Of a stretch of 14,195 nucleotides of DNA, positions 1 through 7,492 are shown piece after piece. The notes under the pieces were generated by a model, which saw only the letters and a program-made list of their open reading frames with translations, had not been told where the DNA came from and did no database searches. The stretch covers positions 1 through 14,195 of the forward strand of contig JAHEZF010000018.1 in NCBI GenBank assembly GCA_023251215.1, in the 5' to 3' direction. Numbering within the stretch: the stretch's first letter is position 1; each line of letters starts with the position of its first letter. Origin of the DNA: Sphingobacteriales bacterium. GTDB taxonomy: Bacteria > Bacteroidota > Bacteroidia > Chitinophagales > Chitinophagaceae. The translations under genes and the position numbers were made by a program.

Positions 1-1595
1 CCAATCAGCAGGTTGATACTCTCAGTTTTTCGCTGGAGGGGTATCATAAGGAAAAAATGGTTGTAAATGCAGAGCATTATGTAAGTGTTAAATTAAAATT
101 ATTACCCTCTTTTGTGACAACTGTTCGCAAGGATAAACTGGTATCTCTGACTAAAAATCTTGAAAAAGTTGAACAAAAAACCTGGTTTACCGGGGAAGAA
201 ACTTATGCTTCCCTGGTGGAGAATCGTTTTTTGGGGACTAAAAGATTCCCCAGCACGGGTATATCATTGAATATTGACCGGGCTTCTTATAGTAATATCC
301 GGCGTTTTATTACACTCAATACTTTTGTGCCACCTGATGCTGTAAGAATTGAAGAAATGTTGAATTATTTTAATCTTAACTATAATGAGCCTGCTGACGA
401 AAATGTTTTCAATATTAAAACAGCGCTAAGTTCCTGTCCCTGGAATTCCGATAACCAGTTATTCTATATTAACCTTTCTGCCAAAAAAATAAATCTGGAT
501 ACCCTGCCGCCCAGCCAACTTGTTTTTTTGATTGATGTATCCGGCTCAATGGATATGACCAACCGGTTACCTTTACTTAAATCAGCTTTTCGTTTACTGG
601 TGAATAACCTGCGTGATAAGGATTCAGTAGCGATTGTTGCATATGGAGGAACTGTAGGTGTAATGTTAAATACTACCAGCGGGGGAGAAAAAGAAAAAAT
701 ATTACATGCCATTGATGAACTTACACCAGGAGGATCTACACCTGGTGAATCAGGTATCCGGCTGGCGTATAGTGTAGCCAGGAATCATTTTATTAAAGAA
801 GGAAACAACCGTATCATTCTGGCCACAGATGGTGATTTTAATGTGGGCATGAAAACGGAAACGGAACTGGATGAACTGATCTCGGGGCAGCGGGAGTCGG
901 GAATATATCTCACCTGCCTGGGAGTAGGGATGGGAAATTATAAGGACTCAAAAATCCAGACACTGGCTGAAAGAGGCAATGGTAACTTTGCTTACCTCGA
1001 TAATTTTAAAGAAGCAGAAAAAGTTTTACTGAAGGAATTCACTCAAACGCTGTACGCCGTTGCCAATGATACTTATATGAACATACAATTCAATCCTGAA
1101 TATGTAAAGGAATATCGCCTGATAGGGTTTGATAATAAAATAGGGGCCCTGAATGATTCAATGGCTGTAATTGAAGGCGGTGAGATTGGTTCCGGACATT
1201 CTATGATAGCACTCTTTGAAATAATACCTACTGAAATAAACAAAGGCGCTGTAAAGGATGATTTTACAATCGGTAATTTTGCTGATATAAAACTTGAATT
1301 CCGGTATCCGAATGATACCCTGCAATGCCACATGGATCATACGAGCCAGTTCAAATACATTCCTTTTAACGAACTTGAAAAAACGTACCGTTTTTCTGCT
1401 GCAGTGGCAATGTTTGGAGCCATGTTACGGTTTTCGCCATATTACAAAAATGTAAGCTGGAATGATATTATCTCACTTGCGGGGGAAGCATCGAGCAACA
1501 ATGACCTTCTTCAGAAAGAATTTATAACCCTGGTACAACAGGCTAAAGCTTTATATTCAAAAGTTAAAAAGAAAAAAGGCGGCCTGGCGCAATAG
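1..1595 (+). CDS. YfbK-like von Willebrand A domain protein, 5'-truncated by the window edge
   Basis: This is an envelope protein of the YfbK family, which carries a von Willebrand A (vWA) metal-dependent adhesion domain; its ligand is unknown. The first ATG is at 57, but the frame stays open to the left edge. The upstream codons read SFSLEGYHKEK, then VNAEHYVSVKLKL, which resembles the end of a CarboxypepD_reg-like beta-sandwich (usual pattern SFxGYxxxxVxxxxxxxVxL). The true start is therefore outside the window. Numbering from the ATG at 57, residues about 45-125 match the YfbK N-terminal region. The vWA domain spans about 150-330 with a complete MIDAS: D160-x-S162-x-S164, T228 and D258. 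The remainder fits the DUF3520 C-terminal region. The stop lies 6 bp from the convergent dnaJ stop. Family assignment is confident; function is not. Confidence 0.88.
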   Translation, partial: NQQVDTLSFSLEGYHKEKMVVNAEHYVSVKLKLLPSFVTTVRKDKLVSLTKNLEKVEQKTWFTGEETYASLVENRFLGTKRFPSTGISLNIDRASYSNIRRFITLNTFVPPDAVRIEEMLNYFNLNYNEPADENVFNIKTALSSCPWNSDNQLFYINLSAKKINLDTLPPSQLVFLIDVSGSMDMTNRLPLLKSAFRLLVNNLRDKDSVAIVAYGGTVGVMLNTTSGGEKEKILHAIDELTPGGSTPGESGIRLAYSVARNHFIKEGNNRIILATDGDFNVGMKTETELDELISGQRESGIYLTCLGVGMGNYKDSKIQTLAERGNGNFAYLDNFKEAEKVLLKEFTQTLYAVANDTYMNIQFNPEYVKEYRLIGFDNKIGALNDSMAVIEGGEIGSGHSMIALFEIIPTEINKGAVKDDFTIGNFADIKLEFRYPNDTLQCHMDHTSQFKYIPFNELEKTYRFSAAVAMFGAMLRFSPYYKNVSWNDIISLAGEASSNNDLLQKEFITLVQQAKALYSKVKKKKGGLAQ

Positions 1596-1601
1596 TAACT
1601 T

Positions 1602-2762
1602 TCAGGAAAACATTTCTTTTATTTTGTCAAAGAAATTTTTCTCATTCTTATCAGGCTGTGGTTTGAAATTGGACGAATGACTTAATTTATCCAGCATTGC
1701 TTTTTCTTCCGGGCTGAGATGCTGCGGGGTCCATACATTCACATGTATCAATTGGTCGCCTTTTTCATAAGAGTTTACTGCAGGAAATCCCTTGCCTTTC
1801 AGCCGGAATATTTTTCCGCTTTGTGTGCCCGCAGGAATTTTAATTTTTGCTCTTCCATCAACTGTGGGAACTTCAGCCTGTATGCCAAAAACAGCATCGG
1901 TAAATGATAAATGCAGTTCATAAGCCACATTCAATCCTTCCCGGTGCAGTTCTTTATGCGGTTCTTCTTCAATCAAAATGATCAGATCACCGGGCATGCC
2001 TCCTCTTTCTCCTGCATTTCCCTTTCCATTTATATTCAGTTGCATGCCTTCCTGAACACCTGCGGGAATATCAATGCTTACTGCTTCTTCACCATATAAT
2101 TTCCCTTCGCCCCGGCAGGCTCCGCATTTAGATGTCACGGTCGTTCCTTCACCATTACAAGTTGGGCAGGTAGTTACAGTTTGCATCTGGCCGAGGAAAG
2201 TATTTTGTACTCTTCGTACCTGGCCGCTGCCACCGCATGTATTACATGTTTGAATACTGCCTTTGTCTTTTGCTCCATTGCCCCCGCAGGTAGTACATAC
2301 AACGTATTTCTTTACTTTGATATTTTTGGTAATACCTTTGGCAATTTCTTCATAAGTAAGTTTGAGTTTGATACGAAGGTTGCTTCCTCTTATTCCCCTG
2401 CTGCGTTGACCGCCACGACTACGCTGGCCACCTCCAAAAAAATTTCCAAAAAGATCGTCGCCAAAAATATCGCCAAACTGGCTAAAGATATCTTCCATCT
2501 TCATGCCGCCACTGCTGAACCCACCCCGGCCATTACCGCTTACGCCGGCATGACCATACCGGTCATATTGAGCTTTCTTATCAGTATCACTAAGCACCTC
2601 GTATGCTTCGGCTGCTTCCTTAAATTTTTCTTCGGCTGATTTATTACCCGGGTTGCGGTCAGGATGATACTGCATAGCTACCTTACGGTATGCTTTTTTA
2701 ATTTCATCTGCCGATGAGTTTTTTCCAACTCCTAATATTTCGTAAAAATCTCTTTTAGCCAT
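1602..2762 (-). CDS. dnaJ: Chaperone protein DnaJ (Hsp40)
   Basis: DnaJ is the cytoplasmic co-chaperone that delivers unfolded clients to DnaK and stimulates its ATPase. All the domains of a full-length class A DnaJ are present in 386 residues. The J domain covers about 1-70 with the catalytic HPD at 33-35, and a Gly/Phe-rich linker runs from about 71 to 125. The zinc-binding region has four intact CxxCxGxG-type motifs, starting at Cys156, Cys173, Cys199 and Cys213. The C-terminal substrate-binding domains follow. The ATG start sits 6 bp after the grpE stop, so the two genes are almost certainly co-transcribed. The 3' end faces the vWA gene with only 6 bp between stops, leaving no room for a separate terminator. 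Confidence 0.98.
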   Translation of the reverse strand: MAKRDFYEILGVGKNSSADEIKKAYRKVAMQYHPDRNPGNKSAEEKFKEAAEAYEVLSDTDKKAQYDRYGHAGVSGNGRGGFSSGGMKMEDIFSQFGDIFGDDLFGNFFGGGQRSRGGQRSRGIRGSNLRIKLKLTYEEIAKGITKNIKVKKYVVCTTCGGNGAKDKGSIQTCNTCGGSGQVRRVQNTFLGQMQTVTTCPTCNGEGTTVTSKCGACRGEGKLYGEEAVSIDIPAGVQEGMQLNINGKGNAGERGGMPGDLIILIEEEPHKELHREGLNVAYELHLSFTDAVFGIQAEVPTVDGRAKIKIPAGTQSGKIFRLKGKGFPAVNSYEKGDQLIHVNVWTPQHLSPEEKAMLDKLSHSSNFKPQPDKNEKNFFDKIKEMFS

Positions 2763-2768
2763 ATAACA

Positions 2769-3341
2769 TTATTTGCCAACAACAACTTTTGCGTGACGGA
2801 TAATCTTTTCATTCAGGTAATATCCTTTCATTATTTCATCTGTTATTTTGTTTTTTAATTCTTCTGTTGTTGCCGGAATTTCAGTAATAGCATCATGAAG
2901 GTCGGGATTAAAATCCTGGTTGATGGTTTCCATGGCTTTCAATCCCCATGCCTGTAAGTTATTGCGAAGTTTATTAAACACCAGCATTACCCCTTCTTTT
3001 ATCTCGTTCACATCAGTGCTTGATTCCATTTGTTTTTGTGCCCTGTCGCAATCATCCAATACATCCAGCAAATCAGTGATCACTTCTTTACCGGCTGTTT
3101 GAATTAATTCAATCCGTTCTTTAGCATTGCGTCTTTTAAAGTTTTCAAATTCTGCCACTTTTCTCAGATATTTATCTCTGGATTCTTCCAGTTCTGTCTT
3201 CAGTTTTTCTATTTCTGATTCTTCGCCAACTGGTTCGTTCAGGTGAGAAGTGCCGCTGAGGTTTTCATCCGTATTGATGTTAATTCCCATATTGTTTTCC
3301 GGGTTTTTGTCGTGTTGTTCTTTCATGTCTTTTTCTGCCAT
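2769..3341 (-). CDS. grpE: Nucleotide exchange factor GrpE
   Basis: GrpE releases ADP from DnaK and works in the same cycle as DnaJ, encoded just downstream. The 190-residue product has a polar, acidic, probably disordered N-terminus (about 1-40). A long charged coiled-coil helix follows (about 42-80, including the hallmark EFENFKRR stretch at about 64-71), then the C-terminal beta-rich DnaK-binding wing, which ends in the typical GYYLNEKIIRHAKVVV pattern. Length and architecture are normal. The ATG at 3341 follows an A-rich stretch rather than a Shine-Dalgarno sequence, as is usual in Bacteroidota. It is the first gene of the grpE-dnaJ operon; dnaK is not in the window. Confidence 0.97.
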   Translation of the reverse strand: MAEKDMKEQHDKNPENNMGININTDENLSGTSHLNEPVGEESEIEKLKTELEESRDKYLRKVAEFENFKRRNAKERIELIQTAGKEVITDLLDVLDDCDRAQKQMESSTDVNEIKEGVMLVFNKLRNNLQAWGLKAMETINQDFNPDLHDAITEIPATTEELKNKITDEIMKGYYLNEKIIRHAKVVVGK

Positions 3342-3358
3342 TTTTTACAAATTGATTG

Positions 3359-3388
3359 CAAAGGTAAGGTTGTCAAGAATATTGCCAA
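3359..3388 (-). promoter_or_regulatory. Predicted Bacteroidota-type promoter of grpE-dnaJ
   Basis: Read on the - strand, TTG (3388-3386) is followed by 19 bases and then TACCTTTG (3366-3359). This matches the Bacteroidota primary sigma consensus of a -33 TTG and a -7 TAnnTTTG box at the expected spacing. Transcription should start near 3353, leaving a leader of only about a dozen bases before the grpE ATG. I found no CIRCE element (TTAGCACTC-N9-GAGTGCTAA) nearby, so HrcA control is not supported. Confidence 0.6.
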
Positions 3389-3526
3389 TCTGTTTGTAAG
3401 TAGTCAAGTGGCATAGTTTGTCTTATGGGATGCATTTGATGCGACAAATTGTCCCGGTTTACTCGTGCCCTCTGAAACGGTTGCTGCCGTAGTTACTCAT
3501 GATTTATAATTAGCTTGCTGCCCTTT

Positions 3527-4699
3527 ATGAATAGAGTTTATTTAAAAAGAAAGATAACTAATCGTATTGCCAGCGGTCATCCCTGGATATTTAATAATGA
3601 AGTAGAGAAAGTGGAAGCTGAAATTAATGCAGGTGAAACAGTTGAAGTATTTACTCATGATAAAAAATTTGTTGGCAAAGGCTATATCAATCCCAAATCA
3701 CAGATACTGGTTCGTTTGTTGACAAGGGAAAAGAAAGAAGATATAAATGAACAATTTTTTTTCAACCGTCTTGTGCAGTGCCGGGAGTACAGGAAAAAGC
3801 TTGGTTATATTGAGAATTGCCGCCTTGTTTTTGGCGAAGCAGATTCTTTACCACAGCTTATTGTTGACAAGTTCAATGATTATTTCGTAATTCAAACTCT
3901 TAGCCTTGGCATTGACAGATGGAAACCGGCAATTGTAAAAGCTTTGAATGAGATTTTTAACCCCAAAGGAATTTATGAACGAAATGATGTTCCGGTGAGA
4001 GAAATGGAGGGGCTGCCTCAACAAAAGGGTTTTTTGTCAGATCCTTTTAATACACAAATAACCATTAATGAAAATGGCCTTCAATTCTATGTTGATATTG
4101 AGAATGGACAGAAGACGAGTTATTTTCTTGATCAGCAGGATAACCGGAGATCTATTCAGCATATTGTAAAAGATGCTGAAGTACTCGGTTCATTTAGTTA
4201 TACAGGTAGTTTTGAAATTCATGCAGCAAAATACGGGGCAAAATCTGTACTGGGGCTTGATATTTCAAATAGTGCTGTACAACAGGCAATGCGAAATGCT
4301 GAGCTTAATGGAGTACAGGATATATGCCGGTTTGAAACGGCCAACGCTTTTGATGTGCTGAAACAATGGGCTAAGGAAGGAAAACAATATGATGTGGTGA
4401 TGTTGGATCCGCCGGCTTTTACAAAAAGCAGGGAAACAATTCAAAATGCAATTACAGGCTATAAAGAAATCAATCTTCGTGGAATGAAACTGACAAAGCC
4501 CGGAGGTTTCCTGGTCACATCTTCATGTACTAGTTTAGTAAGCCCGGAATTATTTCTGCAAATAATAGATATGGCTGCAAAAGATGCGAGAAGAAAAATA
4601 AGACAGGTAACATTTCAAACTCAATCGCCAGATCATCCGGTCATCAGGGGAATAGACAATACCCATTATCTTAAATTCCTGATCGTACAGGTACAATAG
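3527..4699 (+). CDS. RlmI-like class I SAM-dependent RNA (cytosine-C5) methyltransferase
   Basis: The protein probably methylates a cytosine at C5 in 23S rRNA using S-adenosylmethionine, as RlmI does; the exact target base is not shown by sequence. Using the ATG at 3527 it has 390 residues. An N-terminal PUA RNA-binding domain (about 1-75) contains the family signature SGHPWIF. A central domain leads into the near-invariant GQKTSYFLDQQDNR stretch at 194-207. The Rossmann methyltransferase core has motif I around 219-229, the acidic GLDIS at 243-247, DPPAF at 294-298 and a conserved SC at 333-334, where the catalytic cysteine of the family lies. A TTG at 3515 would add four residues with no similarity to the family, so the ATG is preferred. 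Motif I reads VLGSFSYTG where the family normally has VLD(L/C)F(S/C)YTG. Confidence 0.92.
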   Translation: MNRVYLKRKITNRIASGHPWIFNNEVEKVEAEINAGETVEVFTHDKKFVGKGYINPKSQILVRLLTREKKEDINEQFFFNRLVQCREYRKKLGYIENCRLVFGEADSLPQLIVDKFNDYFVIQTLSLGIDRWKPAIVKALNEIFNPKGIYERNDVPVREMEGLPQQKGFLSDPFNTQITINENGLQFYVDIENGQKTSYFLDQQDNRRSIQHIVKDAEVLGSFSYTGSFEIHAAKYGAKSVLGLDISNSAVQQAMRNAELNGVQDICRFETANAFDVLKQWAKEGKQYDVVMLDPPAFTKSRETIQNAITGYKEINLRGMKLTKPGGFLVTSSCTSLVSPELFLQIIDMAAKDARRKIRQVTFQTQSPDHPVIRGIDNTHYLKFLIVQVQ

Positions 4700-4731
4700 G
4701 AATTTTTCCTGAACTATAAAGCATTAAAATA

Positions 4732-5076
4732 TTATCGGGTAACCTGGAATTTTCCTGACTCAAGGATCTTTCCGCTTTGATTTCTGAGATGGTAAATATA
4801 AATGCCGCGGTTAAAATCAGCCAGGTCAATAGTAACTTTCATTGTTACATTCTGAGATTCATACATTTTTTTTCCAAGAAAATTATATACCTGGATCGAA
4901 AGCCCTTTTTCGTAAGCTTTTTGCAAATCAAATGTGATATAAAAAGTAGCGGGGTTTGGATATAAATTAATAATTCTGGCAACGGCATCCGTATTGGGGT
5001 TGTTCCGGGAGGATTGGCCCTGAGAATGGATGGCTGTCAGTAGAATAATGGATAATATGGGTAAAATTCGCCTCAA
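4732..5076 (-). CDS. Short secreted protein: signal peptide plus T9SS type A sorting domain
   Basis: The predicted product is a 114-residue exported protein made almost entirely of secretion signals. Residues 1-21 form a Sec signal peptide (RR, then a long hydrophobic run, ending SQGQ). After a polar linker of about 15 residues comes a complete type A sorting domain: LYPNPA at 38-43, a central strand IQVYNFLGKKMYE, DLADFNRGIYIYHL, and a terminal SGKFQV. Normally this domain sits at the end of a much larger cargo and directs it through the T9SS to the cell surface. Here no cargo domain is left. The start codon is TTG; no in-frame ATG lies just upstream, and the next in-frame Met is far inside the domain. 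It could be a processed peptide, a tiny surface protein or a decayed remnant of a larger gene; the frame is intact. Confidence 0.82.
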   Translation of the reverse strand: MRRILPILSIILLTAIHSQGQSSRNNPNTDAVARIINLYPNPATFYITFDLQKAYEKGLSIQVYNFLGKKMYESQNVTMKVTIDLADFNRGIYIYHLRNQSGKILESGKFQVTR

Positions 5077-5199
5077 CGAAACAAATTTACTTTTATTATT
5101 CGAAAAGTAGGCCGTTTTTTTTATATGTGCAACGTAAAAACCCTATAAAATCAAAAATACTCTAAATCAAGGCTTTAGCAATTTAACAAATAAGGGATT

Positions 5200-5218
5200 T
5201 AACCTAAGTTTCAGGTTA
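5200..5218 (-). terminator. Weak hairpin at the 3' end of the peroxiredoxin gene
   Basis: TAACCT (5200-5205) pairs with AGGTTA (5213-5218) around a 7-base loop, overlapping the peroxiredoxin stop codon. The stem is short and AT-rich and has no T-run after it on the - strand, so terminator function is only a possibility. Confidence 0.25.
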
Positions 5219-5681
5219 GAGTTATCAGTACTTCCCGGATAGCATTGAAATCAGGTATCTCTCCTGCATTTTCAAGTACCTCGATATAGCGTATAATACC
5301 ATTCTTGTCAAGCAGGAAGGCAGATCGTTTGGAAACACCTTTCATGCCATACCCGAAAACTTCATAAATGGAATCATAGGCTCTTGAAACATCCTTATTA
5401 AAATCACTGAGTAAAGAAAAATTCAGTTTTTGTTCCTCTTTGTACTTTGCAAGAGTATAAAGGGAATCAACGGATATACCCAACACTTTCGCATTGGCAT
5501 TATTGTACCAGGCAATATTGTCACGCACAGAACATAATTCTTTTGTGCAGGTACTGGTGAAAGCCAGTGGAAAGAATAACAACAATACATTCTGACCCCC
5601 GAGATCAGTAAGAGATACTTGTTTTTTTTCAGTATCATATAATGTAAAATCGGGGGCAGCCTTTCCAACTTCAATTTTCAT
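5211..5681 (-). CDS. Peroxiredoxin, AhpE/BCP-like (AhpC/TSA family)
   Basis: This is a cytoplasmic thiol peroxidase that reduces hydrogen peroxide and organic hydroperoxides. The 156-residue protein has the thioredoxin-like peroxiredoxin fold. The active-site loop PLAFTSTC places the peroxidatic Cys at 45 with the family's Pro38 and Thr42, and the conserved Arg lies in the nearby SVRD stretch. The overall layout (LLLFFPLAFTSxCT, LLSDFNKDVSRAYD, SAFLLDKNGIIRYIEV) resembles AhpE-type enzymes. Cys50, five residues after Cys45, is at the spacing used for resolution in BCP/PrxQ enzymes, so a two-cysteine mechanism is possible. There is no signal peptide. The gene is divergent from the aquaporin gene across 124 bp that holds an inverted repeat. 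The electron donor cannot be told from this window. Confidence 0.93.
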   Translation of the reverse strand: MKIEVGKAAPDFTLYDTEKKQVSLTDLGGQNVLLLFFPLAFTSTCTKELCSVRDNIAWYNNANAKVLGISVDSLYTLAKYKEEQKLNFSLLSDFNKDVSRAYDSIYEVFGYGMKGVSKRSAFLLDKNGIIRYIEVLENAGEIPDFNAIREVLITLT

Positions 5682-5708
5682 CTTTGCTATAATTTATGTG
5701 AATAAAAT

Positions 5709-5729
5709 AAGAATGATTTATTCATTCTT
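5709..5729. promoter_or_regulatory. Perfect inverted repeat between divergent peroxiredoxin and aquaporin genes
   Basis: AAGAATGA (5709-5716) and TCATTCTT (5722-5729) are exact reverse complements around a 5-base spacer. The repeat lies 28-48 bp upstream of the peroxiredoxin ATG and about 75 bp upstream of the aquaporin ATG. On the - strand it is followed by a T-rich run, so in the peroxiredoxin leader it could act as an attenuator hairpin; as DNA it could be an operator. It does not match a PerR or OxyR site that I recognise. Confidence 0.4.
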
Positions 5730-5805
5730 TCTTCTACCTTCAAAGAAACAAAGAACTTTCGGAAAGGTCATTATCTAATGGATTTTTTACCAAACTAACT
5801 TTTTT

Positions 5806-6411
5806 ATGAAAAAGACACTTACTGAATTTATCGGCACTTTTTTCCTTGTAATGGGAGCAGCCTTAGGGGGTGGAATTGGAGCGGCACTGGCACTAATGGT
5901 TATGATTTATGCAGGTGGACATATTTCCGGAGCACATTATAATCCGGCTGTATCATTAGCGGTCTGGATAAGGGGAAGATTAAGCCTCGGCGATATGATT
6001 GGTTACTGGATGAGCCAGGTAGCGGGGGCATTAGCAGCAGCGTTAGTGGTAGTTTATTTTTTTGAAAAAGAAGGCTCCGGCTGTGCTATTCCTGACGAGG
6101 GAATAATAAAAGGCCTAATAGCCGAGTTGTTAGGAACATTTGCTCTTGCATATGTAGTGTTGAATGTTGCTACAGCAAAAGGAACAGCCGGAAATAGCTT
6201 TTATGGTCTTGCTATTGGTGGTACAGTGTTAGTCATGGCATTGATAATCGGGAAATATTCCGGAGGAGCTTATAACCCGGCAGTGGCAATAGGATTAAGC
6301 TTGCAAAAAGCATTTTGCTGGGGACAGATTTGGATTTACTTAGTGGGTTGTTTTGGAGGTGGTTTGCTTGCAGGGTTAGTTTTTAATTTGAATAACCCGG
6401 ATGATAAATAA
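5806..6411 (+). CDS. Aquaporin-like MIP family channel with atypical selectivity filter
   Basis: This is an inner-membrane channel of the major intrinsic protein family, expected to pass water or small uncharged solutes. The 201-residue protein shows the internal duplication of the family. Each half opens with a conserved Glu helix (TEFIGTFFL near residue 6, AELLGTFAL near 106), and each carries an NPA half-helix: HYNPAV with NPA at 46-48, and AYNPAV with NPA at 157-159. The hydrophobic pattern fits about six membrane spans. It is short for the family (commonly 230 residues or more). In classical members an Arg follows the second NPA and forms the aromatic/arginine filter; here that residue is Val160. 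Substrate is therefore uncertain. It is transcribed away from the peroxiredoxin gene and ends 51 bp from the convergent PorP/SprF gene. Confidence 0.92.
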   Translation: MKKTLTEFIGTFFLVMGAALGGGIGAALALMVMIYAGGHISGAHYNPAVSLAVWIRGRLSLGDMIGYWMSQVAGALAAALVVVYFFEKEGSGCAIPDEGIIKGLIAELLGTFALAYVVLNVATAKGTAGNSFYGLAIGGTVLVMALIIGKYSGGAYNPAVAIGLSLQKAFCWGQIWIYLVGCFGGGLLAGLVFNLNNPDDK

Positions 6412-6462
6412 GCAGGAAAAAAATTTTATCAAACCCTGACTGTTTTCCGGAACTACTTTGTT

Positions 6463-7491
6463 TTAGAAACGTGGGCACAGAATGGAATTGATCGTTGATT
6501 TATCAAGACGACTAATGAAACCAATATAAGAAACAGATAGTTCAATTCCGCCACGACCATAACTGGAAGGTTTCAGTTTGGAAATGTTAACATCATAGCT
6601 TATAGCTACAGAAAAAGGAGAATAATCGATTTTTATAACAGGTATTAAAGCATCATTCCATCTTAAAAGAGCACCCGCATGTACCGTATATACCGGGTGA
6701 TCCGGGTCCCCACCTAATTTTAAACCATACATGGCTCCGGCAATAGTTTCATGAAAGCCTCCCTGAATAGTTTGATCGGCCTGGATGGTCAAATAGGCAA
6801 AATCGGTTACAGCAAACTTCAAACCTGCTGAGAACACCCATTTTGGAAATACTTCAATATTAGCATTACTATAAAAAGAATTGCGGGGCTTGTTAAAATG
6901 ATGATAAGCTGCACCCAGGAAAAAATTATTATTTGGGTCGGCATTCAGGTTAGAATTAAAACTCATACCCACACTTCCATCCATATAAGTATATTGTGGC
7001 TGAGTCAGGATTTCACCATCGCCGCCTCCATCAAATTGGGTGTTGGTAGTCATCTTCGACCGGTCAAACCTTCTTTGTACTACTCCACCCATAAATCCCA
7101 TTGATAAATACCGGTTATGATCAGCGCTGAGAGATTTGTGATAATTCAATGCAGGCAAAATATGTGTAGAAGTCCAGCCAATAGTCCCGGCTTTATCATA
7201 CAACAACTCGATACCGGTAGTTACAAAATCATCGCCTTTACCAATTGGCATTTTGTATTCTGCATTTAAGGAGCCGGTTTTATAGGCATCTGTAACGCTA
7301 TTCCATTGATCCCGGTAAACAGCCTGCACTCTTATATCGCCAGTATATATACCTGCCAGTGATGGATTGCGCCATAAGGGTGCTTCAAAGAATTGGGATA
7401 AATGAATATCCTGGGAAGAAGCTATTAGCTGTGATCCGCCTGATGCGGATACAAGTAGTATAATGATCTTTATAGTTTGATTCAATTTCAT
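6463..7491 (-). CDS. PorP/SprF family type IX secretion system membrane protein
   Basis: This family of outer-membrane beta-barrels helps T9SS substrates, especially those with type B C-terminal domains, leave or stay attached to the cell. The 342-residue protein has an N-terminal signal peptide (about 1-26). It then shows the family opening QDIHLSQFFEAPLWRNPSLAG, then YRDQW, then repeated amphipathic strands with aromatic and glycine-rich turns, and ends in CPRF, a common terminus of the family. Its ATG is separated from the stop of the upstream PKD gene by a single base, so the two form an operon and this protein is the likely dedicated partner of the PKD giant. SprF itself is a paralogue in gliding species; orthology to it or to PorP cannot be settled here. 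Confidence 0.94.
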   Translation of the reverse strand: MKLNQTIKIIILLVSASGGSQLIASSQDIHLSQFFEAPLWRNPSLAGIYTGDIRVQAVYRDQWNSVTDAYKTGSLNAEYKMPIGKGDDFVTTGIELLYDKAGTIGWTSTHILPALNYHKSLSADHNRYLSMGFMGGVVQRRFDRSKMTTNTQFDGGGDGEILTQPQYTYMDGSVGMSFNSNLNADPNNNFFLGAAYHHFNKPRNSFYSNANIEVFPKWVFSAGLKFAVTDFAYLTIQADQTIQGGFHETIAGAMYGLKLGGDPDHPVYTVHAGALLRWNDALIPVIKIDYSPFSVAISYDVNISKLKPSSYGRGGIELSVSYIGFISRLDKSTINSILCPRF

Positions 7492-7492
7492 T

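Noticed and set aside
2181..2639. A 152-codon + strand frame antisense to dnaJ.
   Set aside because: DnaJ on the other strand has every family motif, and the antisense translation shows only biased composition from the zinc-finger and Gly-rich regions.
3481..3510. A sigma70-like TTGCTG-N18-TATAAT before the methyltransferase.
   Set aside because: Bacteroidota primary promoters use TTG and TAnnTTTG boxes, and AT-rich DNA gives TATAAT by chance.
3515..3526. TTG at 3515 as start of the methyltransferase.
   Set aside because: It would add only four residues without family similarity; the ATG at 3527 aligns with the normal start of the PUA domain.
3342..3526. CIRCE/HrcA operator upstream of grpE.
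   Set aside because: No sequence close to TTAGCACTC-N9-GAGTGCTAA is present; the GACAA-A-TTGTC repeat at 3443-3453 is too short and different.
4698..4710. AGGAA-TTT-TTCCT hairpin overlapping the methyltransferase stop as a terminator.
   Set aside because: The stem is 5 bp with a 3-base loop and no T-run after it, so it is likely chance.
5082..5089. TAAATTTG on the - strand as a -7 box for the short sorting-domain gene.
   Set aside because: No TTG lies at the proper distance upstream, and transcription would begin at about the start codon itself.
6415..6448. GGAAAA and TTTTCC arms between the aquaporin and PorP/SprF stops as a bidirectional terminator.
   Set aside because: Only six weak pairs around a 22-base loop; not convincing as a folded element.
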